From the NCBI GenBank assembly GCA_963715055.1, contig CAVQRB010000018.1, positions 310,001 to 374,000 of the forward strand: a stretch of DNA of 64,000 nt. Reading direction: 5' to 3'. This document shows, in pieces, positions 36,044 through 44,770 of this stretch. The position numbers were made by a program, and so were the translations under genes. The stretch's first letter is position 1. Every line of letters begins with the position of its first letter. A model generated the notes under the pieces. The model was not told where the DNA came from and searched no databases. It worked only from the letters and a program-made list of their open reading frames with translations. This DNA is from CAVQRB01 sp963715055 (GTDB lineage Bacteria; Pseudomonadota; Alphaproteobacteria; Rhodobacterales; Rhodobacteraceae).

Positions 36044-37914
36044 GATGCCGATCTTCGTAGTGAATTTCGTCGAATAGCTGACAATATCAAGATCAACGCG
36101 GCTGGTGTCATACCATCGATCCTGGAAGCATGGCCTAAAGATTGCGGCTGTATGATAGTCAGTTTACCTTTAAGCTCATGCGACAGCCCAGAAATTGCGC
36201 TGTAATCAAAATCCTGCGGAATAACCTGAGCCTCGTCCTTCTTCAAAAGAAGTACATCCCGTTCCTGGCGTTGAAGATAACTGGCGTAAAGAGCCTCTCG
36301 CGCCAATTGCTTCCACGTATCATCATCGATACCCGCAAATTTATCCGAAAGGGGAAGAACATCTTCGATAGAAAAGTCAGGGTAGGACAACAGATGCATA
36401 CCACTGCGACGTACACCGTCGTTATTCACACTCAATCCGGCCCGCACCAATTCGTTTGGCGTGAACTCGACACCGTTCAGAACTGCACGCCCAGCCTCCA
36501 AGTCATTCAATTTGGCGTCGAAAAGAGTCTTTCTCTTGGGCCCCACACACCCCAGATCAAGGCCCAACGGGGTCAACCTCTGATCCGCGTTATCTGCACG
36601 CAGTGACAATCTGAACTCGGCACGCGACGTAAACATTCTATAGGGTTCGCTGACACCCCTCGTGGTCAAATCATCGATCATGACACCAATGTAGCTGTCC
36701 GATCTCAGAAAAACGAAGGGCGAACGCTCGAGGGCGGCAAGGGCCGCATTAAGGCCGGCAACCAGCCCTTGCGCCGCAGCCTCCTCATACCCGGTTGTGC
36801 CATTAATTTGACCAGCAAGATAAAGTCCACGCAGACACTTGACCCGCAGCGCCTGATCCAGAGCGCGTGGGTCCACATAATCATATTCGATCGCATATCC
36901 GGGTTGCACGATCCTGGCATTCTGCAATCCATGGATTGATCTGACATATTCGACCTGAACATCTTCGGGGAGTGAGGTAGAGATTCCGTTGGGGTACACT
37001 AGGTCGCTATCCAAGCCCTCAGGTTCCAAAAAAACCTGATGCGACGTCTTATCCGCGAAACGTACGACTTTGTCTTCGATCGAAGGGCAGTATCGAGGAC
37101 CAATGCCCTCGATATGCCCACCGTACATCGCAGAACGATTCAAGTTGCTGCGAATTAAATCATGCGTCTTTTCATTAGTGTGGGTGATTCCACACGAAAT
37201 CTGCCGCGCAGAAACATTACTTGTCAGAAAAGAGAAAAAAGTAGGCTCATCATCGCCCGGTTGCTCCTCAAGCACTGCCCAATCAATGCTCCGCGACGAC
37301 AATCTTGGCGGAGTGCCTGTCTTCAGCCTACCCATCGGCAGGTTAAACGAATCCATTCGCTTGGCCAGACTGACAGCCGCCGGATCGCCCATACGACCAC
37401 CAGGCCGGGAAACATCACCTATGTGAATAACACCCCTCAAGAAGGTGCCTGTGGTCAGAACGATCGACACCGCCGTGATCTCAGTCGCATCAGCCAACCG
37501 AACGCCACGAACCCTATCGCCACGAAGAATAAAATCGACAACCTCGCCCTCGACAATCGACAGGAACTCCAATTGCTTCATTTCCTTGAGCATTTCAGTC
37601 TTGTAGATCGCGCGATCAGCCTGTGCCCGAGGTCCCTGTACCGCAGGTCCCTTCTTTCGGTTCAAAAGACGAAACTGGATACCGGCTTTATCTGCAACGC
37701 GGGCCATCACGCCATCAAGCGCATCGATCTCTCGGACAAGATGACCCTTGCCCAATCCCCCAATCGCTGGGTTGCAAGACATGACTCCGATCGACGCCTC
37801 ACTCATCGTGACAAGGCAGGTGCGCGCACCCATGCGAGCTGATGCATGAGCGGCCTCTGCTCCAGCATGACCACCGCCAATAACAATGACGTCAAAATGT
37901 TTCACGTGAAACAA
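36040..37914 (-). CDS. mnmG: tRNA uridine 5-carboxymethylaminomethyl modification enzyme MnmG
   Basis: A 624-aa FAD enzyme that with MnmE modifies the wobble uridine of several tRNAs. The FAD motif is IVIGGGHAGAEAAHASARMG. The family blocks CNPAIGGLGKGHLVREIDALDG and GLYLAGQINGTTGYEEAAAQG-type are present. TTG 37914 gives MFHVKHFDV; GTG 37905, with AAGGG upstream, is equally plausible. The open frame extends to 37953 inside mnmE. A perfect parS palindrome spans the start region. Confidence 0.94.
   Translation of the reverse strand: MFHVKHFDVIVIGGGHAGAEAAHASARMGARTCLVTMSEASIGVMSCNPAIGGLGKGHLVREIDALDGVMARVADKAGIQFRLLNRKKGPAVQGPRAQADRAIYKTEMLKEMKQLEFLSIVEGEVVDFILRGDRVRGVRLADATEITAVSIVLTTGTFLRGVIHIGDVSRPGGRMGDPAAVSLAKRMDSFNLPMGRLKTGTPPRLSSRSIDWAVLEEQPGDDEPTFFSFLTSNVSARQISCGITHTNEKTHDLIRSNLNRSAMYGGHIEGIGPRYCPSIEDKVVRFADKTSHQVFLEPEGLDSDLVYPNGISTSLPEDVQVEYVRSIHGLQNARIVQPGYAIEYDYVDPRALDQALRVKCLRGLYLAGQINGTTGYEEAAAQGLVAGLNAALAALERSPFVFLRSDSYIGVMIDDLTTRGVSEPYRMFTSRAEFRLSLRADNADQRLTPLGLDLGCVGPKRKTLFDAKLNDLEAGRAVLNGVEFTPNELVRAGLSVNNDGVRRSGMHLLSYPDFSIEDVLPLSDKFAGIDDDTWKQLAREALYASYLQRQERDVLLLKKDEAQVIPQDFDYSAISGLSHELKGKLTIIQPQSLGHASRIDGMTPAALILILSAIRRNSLRRSAS
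37898..37913. other. parS site (perfect 16-bp palindrome) at the 5' end of mnmG
   Basis: TGTTTCACGTGAAACA, identical to the site in rsmG 1.9 kb away. It overlaps the candidate start codons of mnmG and encodes FHVKH. Confidence 0.93.
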
Positions 37915-37918
37915 CCCT

Positions 37919-39209
37919 TCACTTCCCGAGACAGAAACTCGAGAAAATTTCACCCAGAAGCGCTTCTACGTCGATCCGGCCCACGAGAACCTCAAGGGCT
38001 CGAATCGCGCTGCGAAGCTCTTCCGATGCTATATCATATCGCTCTGGCCCATGCACAATCGTGACCCTTGCAGCGTCCAGAAAAGCCACGGCACTCTCAA
38101 TCGCCACGCGATGACGTTCACGGGTTGCAACACCTGCATTGGAAGCCAGCCCTTCAAACACGCCTTGAACCTCGGCCAAGAGCTCGGGAACACCCTCGCC
38201 AGTAAGCCCGGAAATCCCACAATGCGCGGTGGCATTCGTGTCGACTTTCGCCTGCAATACGATGTCAGCTTCTTCCGGCGGAAGCATCAAGCGCTGCGAA
38301 GGTTTCTCCACCAGGAAAACCCTAAGATCTGCGGCTTTAGCCCGCTCAATTGCGCGCTCAATGCCAATGGATTCAATCTTGTCCGAGCTTTCCCGCAGAC
38401 CCGCTGTGTCAAGGAAAGTAACGGGAAGACCGCCAAGGTCCATCCGGACTTCGATAACGTCGCGCGTGGTGCCAGGCACATCGGACGTGATTGCCGCATC
38501 ACGACCTGCAAGCCGGTTGAGCAAGGTCGATTTACCGACATTGGGTGCACCGACAATTGCTACCTCGAACGCACTCCGAATGCGCTCTGCTGCGCGGCTG
38601 CCCGAAATTTCTGCTTCAAGATCCGCAGCGACAGCGGACAGAAGCGAGCCAACTTCCGGTGTGACGTCCACCGGCACATCCTCATCGGCAAAATCGATTG
38701 TTGCCTCAAGCAACGCCGCAGCCCGGATCAGTGATCTTCCGCCAAAAATCAACCTTCTCTCCGAGTTTTCCGGAAAGCACCCGAAACGCCTGTTTGCGTT
38801 GTGCTTCCGTTTCCGCATCGATCAGATCGGCAAGGCCTTCGACCTGGGTCAGATCCAGCCGATTATTGTCGAGAGCGCGCCGGGTGAACTCACCCGCCTC
38901 CGCCAACCGAACAGAGTCAAACTCCGAAAGACGACGGAGTAAGGCCTGAACAATGGCTGAGCTTCCGTGCGTGTGAAACTCGACGGTATCCTCACCGGTA
39001 AAACTATTGGGGCCTTCGAAGCTGACGACGATCGCCTCGTCAATTACCCCACCTTCGGAATCCAACAGTTTTCGAACGCTCGCCCGCCGTCCCGCTGGAA
39101 GGTTCAAACAAATTCCGGATGCGCACTCAAAAGCCCGAGGCCCGGACAATCTCACAACCGAAACGCCAGCCTTCCCCCGAGCGGAGGCCAGGGCAAAAAT
39201 CGTGTCCAT
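37919..39209 (-). pseudogene. mnmE: tRNA modification GTPase MnmE, broken by one extra base
   Basis: The N-terminal part reads from ATG 39209 (MDTIFALASARGKAGVSVVR) to VEGLADLIDAETEAQRKQAF, then leaves frame and stops at 38706. The rest continues in the next frame: LIRAAALLEATIDFADED, the G domain with GAPNVGKSTLLNRL, DVPGTTRD and DTAGLR, and the C-terminal FCLGK tail. Removing one T of the TT at 38737-38738 restores WRRSLIRAAAL and a 429-aa protein, the normal family length. Its partner mnmG is intact. The shift may be a sequencing error. Confidence 0.85.
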
Positions 39210-39240
39210 TTCTTTTAACTCACTGTTTTTTAACAATAAG

Positions 39241-40548
39241 TCAGGTGTTCATCGAATCGAAGAAGTCCGCATTGGATTTCGTCTGCTTCAATTTGGAGAT
39301 CAGGAATTCGATGGCATCCGTCGTGCCCATCGGGTTAAGGATCCGACGCAGCACGAAGGTTTTCTGCAAATCCACCTTGTCGACGAGAAGGTCTTCCTTC
39401 CGCGTGCCCGACTTCAGGATATCCATGGCCGGGAACACACGCTTGTCCGCGATCTTGCGGTCGAGCACGATTTCAGAGTTACCTGTTCCCTTGAATTCCT
39501 CGAAGATGACCTCGTCCATCCGGCTGCCAGTATCGATGAGAGCTGTCGCGATGATCGTGAGCGACCCGCCTTCCTCGATGTTTCTCGCCGCGCCGAAAAA
39601 GCGCTTCGGACGCTGCAGCGCGTTCGCATCCACACCACCGGTCAGAACCTTACCGGATGACGGCACAACCGTGTTGAACGCGCGACCCAGACGGGTGATG
39701 GAATCGAGAAGAATGACCACATCGCGCTTATGCTCGACAAGCCGCTTGGCTTTCTCGATCACCATGTCCGATACGGCTACGTGCCGGGTTGCGGGTTCAT
39801 CGAAGGTCGAGGAAACGACCTCGCCTTTCACCGACCGCTGCATGTCCGTGACTTCTTCAGGCCGTTCATCGATGAGCAGCACGATCAGATAGCATTCAGG
39901 ATGATTGATCTCGATCGAATTGGCGATGTTCTGAAGCAGAACCGTCTTGCCTGTCCTCGGAGGAGCCACAATCAGCGAGCGTTGGCCCTTGCCGATCGGT
40001 GCCACCAGGTCGATGATCCGGGCCGAACGATCCTTAACCGTGGGATCCTCGATCTCCATTTTCAGACGCTCATCAGGATAAAGCGGCGTCAGGTTTTCAA
40101 ATGCCACCTTGTGGCGGGCTTTTTCAGGATCCTCGAAATTGATCTTGGTCACATCGATCAGGGCAAAATAGCGCTCGCTGTCGTCCGGCGCCTTGATCAC
40201 ACCTTCAATCGTGTCTCCGGTCCGAAGCGAATACTTTCGGGCCATTTCAGGAGAAACATAGATGTCGTCCGGACCCGGCAAATAGTTCGCCTCGGGCGAG
40301 CGCAGGAAGCCAAACCCGTCCTGCAGCACCTCTAGCACGCCATCACCGGAGATCTCCCAGCCCTCATCCGCGCGTTCGCGCAGGATCTGGAACATCATCT
40401 CGCCTTTGCGCATCGTCGAGGCGTTCTCGATCTCGAGTTCCTCAGCCATGGACAGAAGGTCCTTGGGGCTCTTCCGCTTCAAATCAGCGAGGTTGAGCGT
40501 TTCAAGGACATCGGACGTGCCCTGTGTGTCTGTCATGTCGGATGTCAT
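39241..40548 (-). CDS. rho: Transcription termination factor Rho
   Basis: A 435-aa hexameric RNA helicase. The RNA-binding N-terminal domain has GVLEVLQDGFGFLRSPEANY, the ATPase has Walker A VAPPRTGKTVLLQ and Walker B DVVILLDSITRLGRAF, and the Q-loop block SSGKVLTGGVDANALQRPKR follows. The short lead MTSDMTDTQGTSD could start at ATG 40548 or ATG 40536; neither has a strong ribosome-binding site. mnmE starts 31 bp downstream on the same strand. Confidence 0.97.
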   Translation of the reverse strand: MTSDMTDTQGTSDVLETLNLADLKRKSPKDLLSMAEELEIENASTMRKGEMMFQILRERADEGWEISGDGVLEVLQDGFGFLRSPEANYLPGPDDIYVSPEMARKYSLRTGDTIEGVIKAPDDSERYFALIDVTKINFEDPEKARHKVAFENLTPLYPDERLKMEIEDPTVKDRSARIIDLVAPIGKGQRSLIVAPPRTGKTVLLQNIANSIEINHPECYLIVLLIDERPEEVTDMQRSVKGEVVSSTFDEPATRHVAVSDMVIEKAKRLVEHKRDVVILLDSITRLGRAFNTVVPSSGKVLTGGVDANALQRPKRFFGAARNIEEGGSLTIIATALIDTGSRMDEVIFEEFKGTGNSEIVLDRKIADKRVFPAMDILKSGTRKEDLLVDKVDLQKTFVLRRILNPMGTTDAIEFLISKLKQTKSNADFFDSMNT

Positions 40549-40675
40549 TGTAAAAACCCGTGATCGTCCGGGCGTTTCCGCCTGGAACGGTTGGAACCTT
40601 AATGTGAGGTCTGCGCCAACTCCGGACGGAGTGGTGTCGTGTTCATAAGAACCGACCTTCGCGCTGTCAACTCTT

Positions 40676-41125
40676 TCAGAACTTCAGGACCACGGCGAGA
40701 ACGATGACCACCATCAGGACGGTCGGAACCTCGTTCATCATTCGATACTGACGACCTGTCAGGGTATTGCCTCCCGCCGCGAAGGATTTTCGACGTCCGG
40801 CCAACCACATGTGAAACACAGTCATAGCGATCACGCCAAAGAGCTTCACCCACGGCCAGATCAAACCCCAATCGACAATCCCGGGCGTCAGGACAAGGCA
40901 TATCCCCAGAACCCAGGTCACGATCATCGCCGGATTCATGATCACGCGGAGCAGCTTGAATTCCATGGTCCGAAAGAGCGCGTGGGTGTCACCGGATTGG
41001 CCGACCTGCTCAGCATGATAAACATATAATCTCGGAAGATAGAACAACCCCGCCATCCAGGACATCACGGCCATGATATGAAAGGCCTTGATCCAAGGAT
41101 AGAAGCTGGAAAGCAGATCGAACAT
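40676..41125 (-). CDS. hemJ: Protoporphyrinogen oxidase HemJ
   Basis: A 149-aa four-helix membrane protein. The N-terminal helix carries FHIMAVMSWMAGLFYLPRLYVYH, whose His residues fit the family's heme-ligand positions, and the C-terminal RMMNEVPTVLMVVIV matches the HemJ family. It oxidises protoporphyrinogen IX, the step before HemH, which is also encoded in this window. It is the first gene on the left side of the putative origin. Confidence 0.92.
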   Translation of the reverse strand: MFDLLSSFYPWIKAFHIMAVMSWMAGLFYLPRLYVYHAEQVGQSGDTHALFRTMEFKLLRVIMNPAMIVTWVLGICLVLTPGIVDWGLIWPWVKLFGVIAMTVFHMWLAGRRKSFAAGGNTLTGRQYRMMNEVPTVLMVVIVLAVVLKF

Positions 41126-41207
41126 GACGGGCTCCTGCGGATGGCCTTCTCATATAAATAAAGAAAGAAAGATAAAAGGATGATGATTTTGTAGAGAACC
41201 CGAAACC

Positions 41208-41216
41208 TGTGGATTA
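41208..41216 (-). other. DnaA box, one mismatch
   Basis: Minus strand reads TAATCCACA, one change from the TTATCCACA consensus. Confidence 0.7.
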
Positions 41217-41261
41217 TCAGGATTTCCACATCTGCCCGGGAACGAAACACGACGCATCGGG

Positions 41262-41270
41262 TTATCCACA
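41262..41270 (+). other. DnaA box, perfect
   Basis: TTATCCACA, an exact match to the consensus DnaA box, in the middle of the hemJ-maf gap. Confidence 0.88.
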
Positions 41271-41347
41271 GAATTCAGAAGGCCATTATATTAGTAAATT
41301 AAAACAAAGGTTTATTTACTTTCATGATAAACATCCACTGAACAAGT

Positions 41348-41356
41348 TGAGGATAA
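41348..41356 (-). other. DnaA box, one mismatch
   Basis: Minus strand reads TTATCCTCA, one change from consensus, just right of the most AT-rich stretch. Confidence 0.6.
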
Positions 41357-41517
41357 ATCCAGGGGACACGAATTTATACAAACGATGGTTTGTTCTTACT
41401 CACGATAGAAGAAAACCTGCGATCTCAGACGGAAAGCCGAGTTATCTCCGGACTTGCGTCTCCTTTCGGTTTTGCCCGATAGGTGTCCTCACCAAATCCT
41501 CTCTCCTGCTCACAGGC

Positions 41518-41526
41518 TTGTCCACA
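41518..41526 (+). other. DnaA box, one mismatch, overlapping the maf start
   Basis: TTGTCCACA, one change from consensus; its last base is the A of the maf ATG. Confidence 0.6.
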
Positions 41527-42125
41527 TGACCGGAAAGTTCATCCTCGCATCGGCGTCACAGATCCGCTCGCAACTCCTGTCACAAGCGGGACTGGAACAC
41601 ACCGTTCAGCCCGCACGGATCGATGAGGAAACCATCCGGGATGCGCTGGTCGCCGAAGCGGCCAGCCCGAGGGATATTGCTGATACACTGGCGGAAATGA
41701 AAGCGCGAAAGATCAGCGAAAAACAGCCCGACGCCCTGGTTCTGGGCTGCGACCAGGTGCTGGATCATCAGGGAAGGCTTCTCAGTAAACCCGCGACTTC
41801 AGCCGAGGCCATGCAGCAGTTGAAAGACATGCGCGGGGGCAGGCACATGCTGCTTTCCGCAGCGGTCATCTACGAAAACGGCAAACCGCTCTGGCGGCAT
41901 GTCGGCCAGGTGCGGCTGCACATGCGCGATGCGTCGGACGGCTATCTTGAAGGCTACGTCGATCGGAACTGGCACAGCATTCAACACGCTGTCGGGGCCT
42001 ACAAGCTGGAAGAAGAAGGTGTGCGATTGTTCACACGCATCGAAGGAGATTATTTCAACGTTCTTGGCTTGCCACTGCTAGAGCTATTATCGTTCCTGAC
42101 ACTCAGGGGGGATCTGGAACGGTGA
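41526..42125 (+). CDS. maf: Maf-like nucleotide pyrophosphatase
   Basis: A 199-aa Maf/HAM1-fold protein. The N-terminal FILASASQIRSQLL, LGCDQVLDHQGRLLSKP and the later EGDYFNVLGLPLLEL match the family. Maf proteins hydrolyse modified or canonical nucleoside triphosphates and are linked to cell division control. The specific substrate class cannot be set. Start ATG 41526; the open frame upstream to 41454 lies in the origin region and lacks support. It overlaps aroE by 4 bp (GTGA). Confidence 0.92.
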   Translation: MTGKFILASASQIRSQLLSQAGLEHTVQPARIDEETIRDALVAEAASPRDIADTLAEMKARKISEKQPDALVLGCDQVLDHQGRLLSKPATSAEAMQQLKDMRGGRHMLLSAAVIYENGKPLWRHVGQVRLHMRDASDGYLEGYVDRNWHSIQHAVGAYKLEEEGVRLFTRIEGDYFNVLGLPLLELLSFLTLRGDLER

Positions 42126-42961
42126 GCGACAAACAGGCGAAAATCCCATTGGCAGGTGTGATCGGTTCGCCGATCTCCCATTCCCGCTCGCCGCAAATGC
42201 ACGGGCATTGGCTCAGGACCTATGGCATAAAGGGCTTCTACGTCCCGCTGCACGTCGATGCGGCGAACCTTCGGGATGTGCTCGGGGCGCTGCCGAAAAT
42301 GGGCTTTGTCGGTGCCAATGTGACGATACCGCACAAGGAAGCCGTGCTTGAGATCGCTGACCATGTGACAGACAGGGCCACGCTGATCGGAGCTGCCAAT
42401 ACACTGATTTTCCTTGAGGATGGAACGATCCACGCGGACAATACCGACGGGTACGGTTTCATGGAGAACCTGCGTTCTGGCGCGCCGAACTGGAAACCCG
42501 AGAGTGGCGCTGCCGCAGTGATCGGCGCGGGCGGCGCGGCGCGGGCCGTGATCGTGGCCTTGCTCGATGCCGGTGTGCCGGAAATCCTGTTGTCGAACCG
42601 TACGCGCATCCGGGCTGAAAGGCTGCGCTCTGATTTTGGCGCCCGCGTGAGCGTGATCGACTGGGTGCAGATCGGCAACATGATCGAGAACGCGGCTTTG
42701 CTGGTCAACACCTCCTCCCTCGGCATGCTTGGCAAACCCGAGATGCGGATACCGCTGGATGGGTTGAACCCGTCGACGGTCGTTACTGATCTCGTCTACA
42801 CGCCGCTCAGAACAAAGCTTCTGGAAGTGGCCGAAGCGAAAGGCTGCGTCACCGTTGACGGTCTTGGCATGTTGCTGCACCAGGGTGTACCGGGTTTCGA
42901 ACGCTGGTTTGGCACGCGACCGACAGTTGACGAAGCCACGCGCGCTGCCGTGCTGCGGTGA
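42122..42961 (+). CDS. aroE: Shikimate dehydrogenase
   Basis: A 279-aa NADP enzyme reducing 3-dehydroshikimate in aromatic amino acid synthesis. Substrate motifs GVIGSPISHSRSPQMH and ANVTIPHKE (catalytic Lys), then cofactor motif VIGAGGAARAVIVAL, are intact. The start is GTG overlapping the maf stop. Its stop overlaps the coaE start (TGATG). Confidence 0.95.
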   Translation: MSDKQAKIPLAGVIGSPISHSRSPQMHGHWLRTYGIKGFYVPLHVDAANLRDVLGALPKMGFVGANVTIPHKEAVLEIADHVTDRATLIGAANTLIFLEDGTIHADNTDGYGFMENLRSGAPNWKPESGAAAVIGAGGAARAVIVALLDAGVPEILLSNRTRIRAERLRSDFGARVSVIDWVQIGNMIENAALLVNTSSLGMLGKPEMRIPLDGLNPSTVVTDLVYTPLRTKLLEVAEAKGCVTVDGLGMLLHQGVPGFERWFGTRPTVDEATRAAVLR

Positions 42962-43551
42962 TGTTCCAGCTCGGCCTGACCGGCTCGATCGGAATGGGAA
43001 AATCCACGACAGCGCGGTTTTTTGCAGAAGCCGGATGCAGGCTGTGGGATGCGGATGCGGCGGTCCACCGGCTTTATGCCCGAAACGGCGAGGCAGTTGC
43101 TCCATTGCGAGAAGCCTTCCCCGAAGCCATCGACGACGGTGAAGTATCCCGCGCCGCCTTGCGGAAGATCATATCCGAAAATTCCGAGGCGCTGAAAGTC
43201 ATAGAGGGTATTGTGCATCCGCTCGTCGCACAGGATCGTGCGGCTTTCGTGGCGGAACATCCCAACGACATTCTGGTCTTCGACATTCCACTTCTGTTCG
43301 AGACGGGTGCCGAAAGGGCGATGGATGCGGTCGCCTGCGTCACCGTTCCCGAGGCAGTGCAGCAGGAACGGGTCATGTCACGCGGGACCATGACCATGGC
43401 GGAGTTCAAGCAGATTCTATCGAAACAGATGCCGAATACCGAAAAATGCGCCCGCGCCGACTTCGTCATCGAGACCGATACCATTGAACATGCGCGCCAG
43501 CAGGTACAAGATATCGTGGCAATCATCAGGAGCAGGATCGCCGATGCGTGA
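42961..43551 (+). CDS. coaE: Dephospho-CoA kinase
   Basis: A 196-aa P-loop kinase for the last step of CoA synthesis. Walker A is LGLTGSIGMGKSTTARFF, with the WDADAAVHRLY and HPLVAQDR blocks and IPLLFETGAE. ATG 42961 is preferred over GTG 42958, giving a TGATG junction with aroE. It overlaps dnaQ by 8 bp. Confidence 0.95.
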   Translation: MFQLGLTGSIGMGKSTTARFFAEAGCRLWDADAAVHRLYARNGEAVAPLREAFPEAIDDGEVSRAALRKIISENSEALKVIEGIVHPLVAQDRAAFVAEHPNDILVFDIPLLFETGAERAMDAVACVTVPEAVQQERVMSRGTMTMAEFKQILSKQMPNTEKCARADFVIETDTIEHARQQVQDIVAIIRSRIADA

Positions 43552-44230
43552 AGTCGTACTGGACACCGAGACCACAGGTTTCGACCCCGAGACCGGCGAC
43601 CGGATCGTGGAGATCGGTGCCGTGGAATTGATGGGCCACATGGCTACGGGGCGCACCTATCACCAGTACATCAATCCGGAACGCGCCATGCCCGAAGAGG
43701 CGTTCCAGGTCCACGGGCTCGGCGACGATTTCCTGCGGGACAAGCCGAAATTCGCAGACATCGGACAGGCTTTTCTGGACTTCGTCGGCGATGCCAAGCT
43801 GGTCATCCACAATGCGAAATTCGACATCAAGTTTCTGAACGCAGAACTGAAATGGATGGGTTTGCCCGAAATCCCCTGGACGCAGGCGATCGATACGCTC
43901 GACATTGCGCGCAAGAAATTCCCAGGCTCTCCCGCCTCTCTCGACGCATTGTGTCGTCGCTTCAACATCGACAATTCGTCACGCACGCTGCACGGCGCGC
44001 TATTGGACAGCGAAATTCTCGCGGAAGTCTATCTTGAACTGATCGGAGGACGTCAGCCCGATTTCGGATTGACGGCTTTATCCACCAGCGCATCGGACAG
44101 GCCTGGGGGTCACTGGACGCCGGGAGCGCGCCCAAAGCCCTTGCCCGTCCGTCTCAGCGAAGCGGAACGTGCCGCGCACAAGGACTTCGTTGCGGCCCTG
44201 GGCGCGGATGCGCTTTGGTTGAAAACCTAG
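43544..44230 (+). CDS. dnaQ: DNA polymerase III subunit epsilon (DnaQ)
   Basis: A 228-aa 3'-5' proofreading exonuclease. ExoI motif is VVLDTETTGFD, ExoII LVIHNAKFDIKFLN and ExoIII-type HGALLDSEILAEVY, with the catalytic His in TLHGALLD. The C-terminal tail (about 180-228) would bind the polymerase alpha subunit. The start has an AGGAGCAGG site. It ends the rightward maf-aroE-coaE-dnaQ operon and is convergent with secB. Confidence 0.95.
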   Translation: MREVVLDTETTGFDPETGDRIVEIGAVELMGHMATGRTYHQYINPERAMPEEAFQVHGLGDDFLRDKPKFADIGQAFLDFVGDAKLVIHNAKFDIKFLNAELKWMGLPEIPWTQAIDTLDIARKKFPGSPASLDALCRRFNIDNSSRTLHGALLDSEILAEVYLELIGGRQPDFGLTALSTSASDRPGGHWTPGARPKPLPVRLSEAERAAHKDFVAALGADALWLKT

Positions 44231-44231
44231 A

Positions 44232-44711
44232 TCAGGCGTCCATCTTCGGAGCTTCCGACGCCTGACGCCGTGCAAGCTCGTTTCTGTAGAGCGACAGGAA
44301 ATCGATGTTTTCCAGATTGAGCGGCGGGAAGCCACCGTCGCGGGTCACATCGCTCACGACACGGCGCAGGAATGGGAAAATCATCCGCGGGCATTCGATC
44401 AGCAGAAAGGGATGCAGCTGGTCATCGGGCACGTTCTCGATGTGAAAAATGCCGGCGTAATCGATTTCCAGCACGAAGAGCGTCGCATCGCCATCTTTGG
44501 CCTTCGAGGTCACCTTGAGCTTGATCGAGGATTCGTACTGGTTCTCAGCGCTGCGTTTCTTTGCATCGAGGTTCACCTGAACCTGTACGTCAGGCGTAAC
44601 ATCCGCGGGCGCACCCTTTTGCGCCATGATGTTTTCGAAGGACATATCTCGGATGAATTGACCCAGAACGCGCATCTGCGGCGCGACGGGTTGTGCTTGG
44701 GGTTCGGCCAT
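44232..44711 (-). CDS. secB: Protein-export chaperone SecB
   Basis: A 159-aa tetrameric chaperone that delivers precursors to SecA. Typical parts are the PQMRVLGQFIRDMSFENIMA start, VTSKAKDGDATLFVLEIDYAG and LLIECPRMIFPFLRRVVSDVTRDGG blocks. It lies 59 bp downstream of fxsA on the same strand and ends 1 bp from the convergent dnaQ stop. Confidence 0.96.
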   Translation of the reverse strand: MAEPQAQPVAPQMRVLGQFIRDMSFENIMAQKGAPADVTPDVQVQVNLDAKKRSAENQYESSIKLKVTSKAKDGDATLFVLEIDYAGIFHIENVPDDQLHPFLLIECPRMIFPFLRRVVSDVTRDGGFPPLNLENIDFLSLYRNELARRQASEAPKMDA

Positions 44712-44770
44712 GTGTCACTCCTGACGGTAAAAGCAAATCGGCACTCGCTTAACAGTTTGTCGGAGGCTTC

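Larger units (their letters stand above)
41126..41525. other. Probable chromosomal replication origin (oriC)
   Basis: A 400-bp AT-rich gap with no gene, between leftward hemJ-rho-mnmE-mnmG-rsmG-parA-parB and rightward maf-aroE-coaE-dnaQ. It contains one perfect DnaA box, three boxes with a single mismatch and one weaker box (41222-41230, two mismatches). The densest AT stretch, about 41281-41340, would suit strand opening. Closeness of parAB and two parS sites supports the call. The maf/aroE/coaE/dnaQ side of the origin is conserved in related alphaproteobacteria. Confidence 0.85.

Noticed and set aside
40549..40675. Possible small gene or RNA between hemJ and rho
   Set aside because: The 127-bp gap has only a short near-palindrome (CTCCGGACGGAG) and no open frame or clear RNA structure.
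41454..41525. Upstream start for maf at 41454
   Set aside because: The extra 24 residues do not fit the family and would cover the right side of the origin; ATG 41526 begins the conserved FILASAS block.
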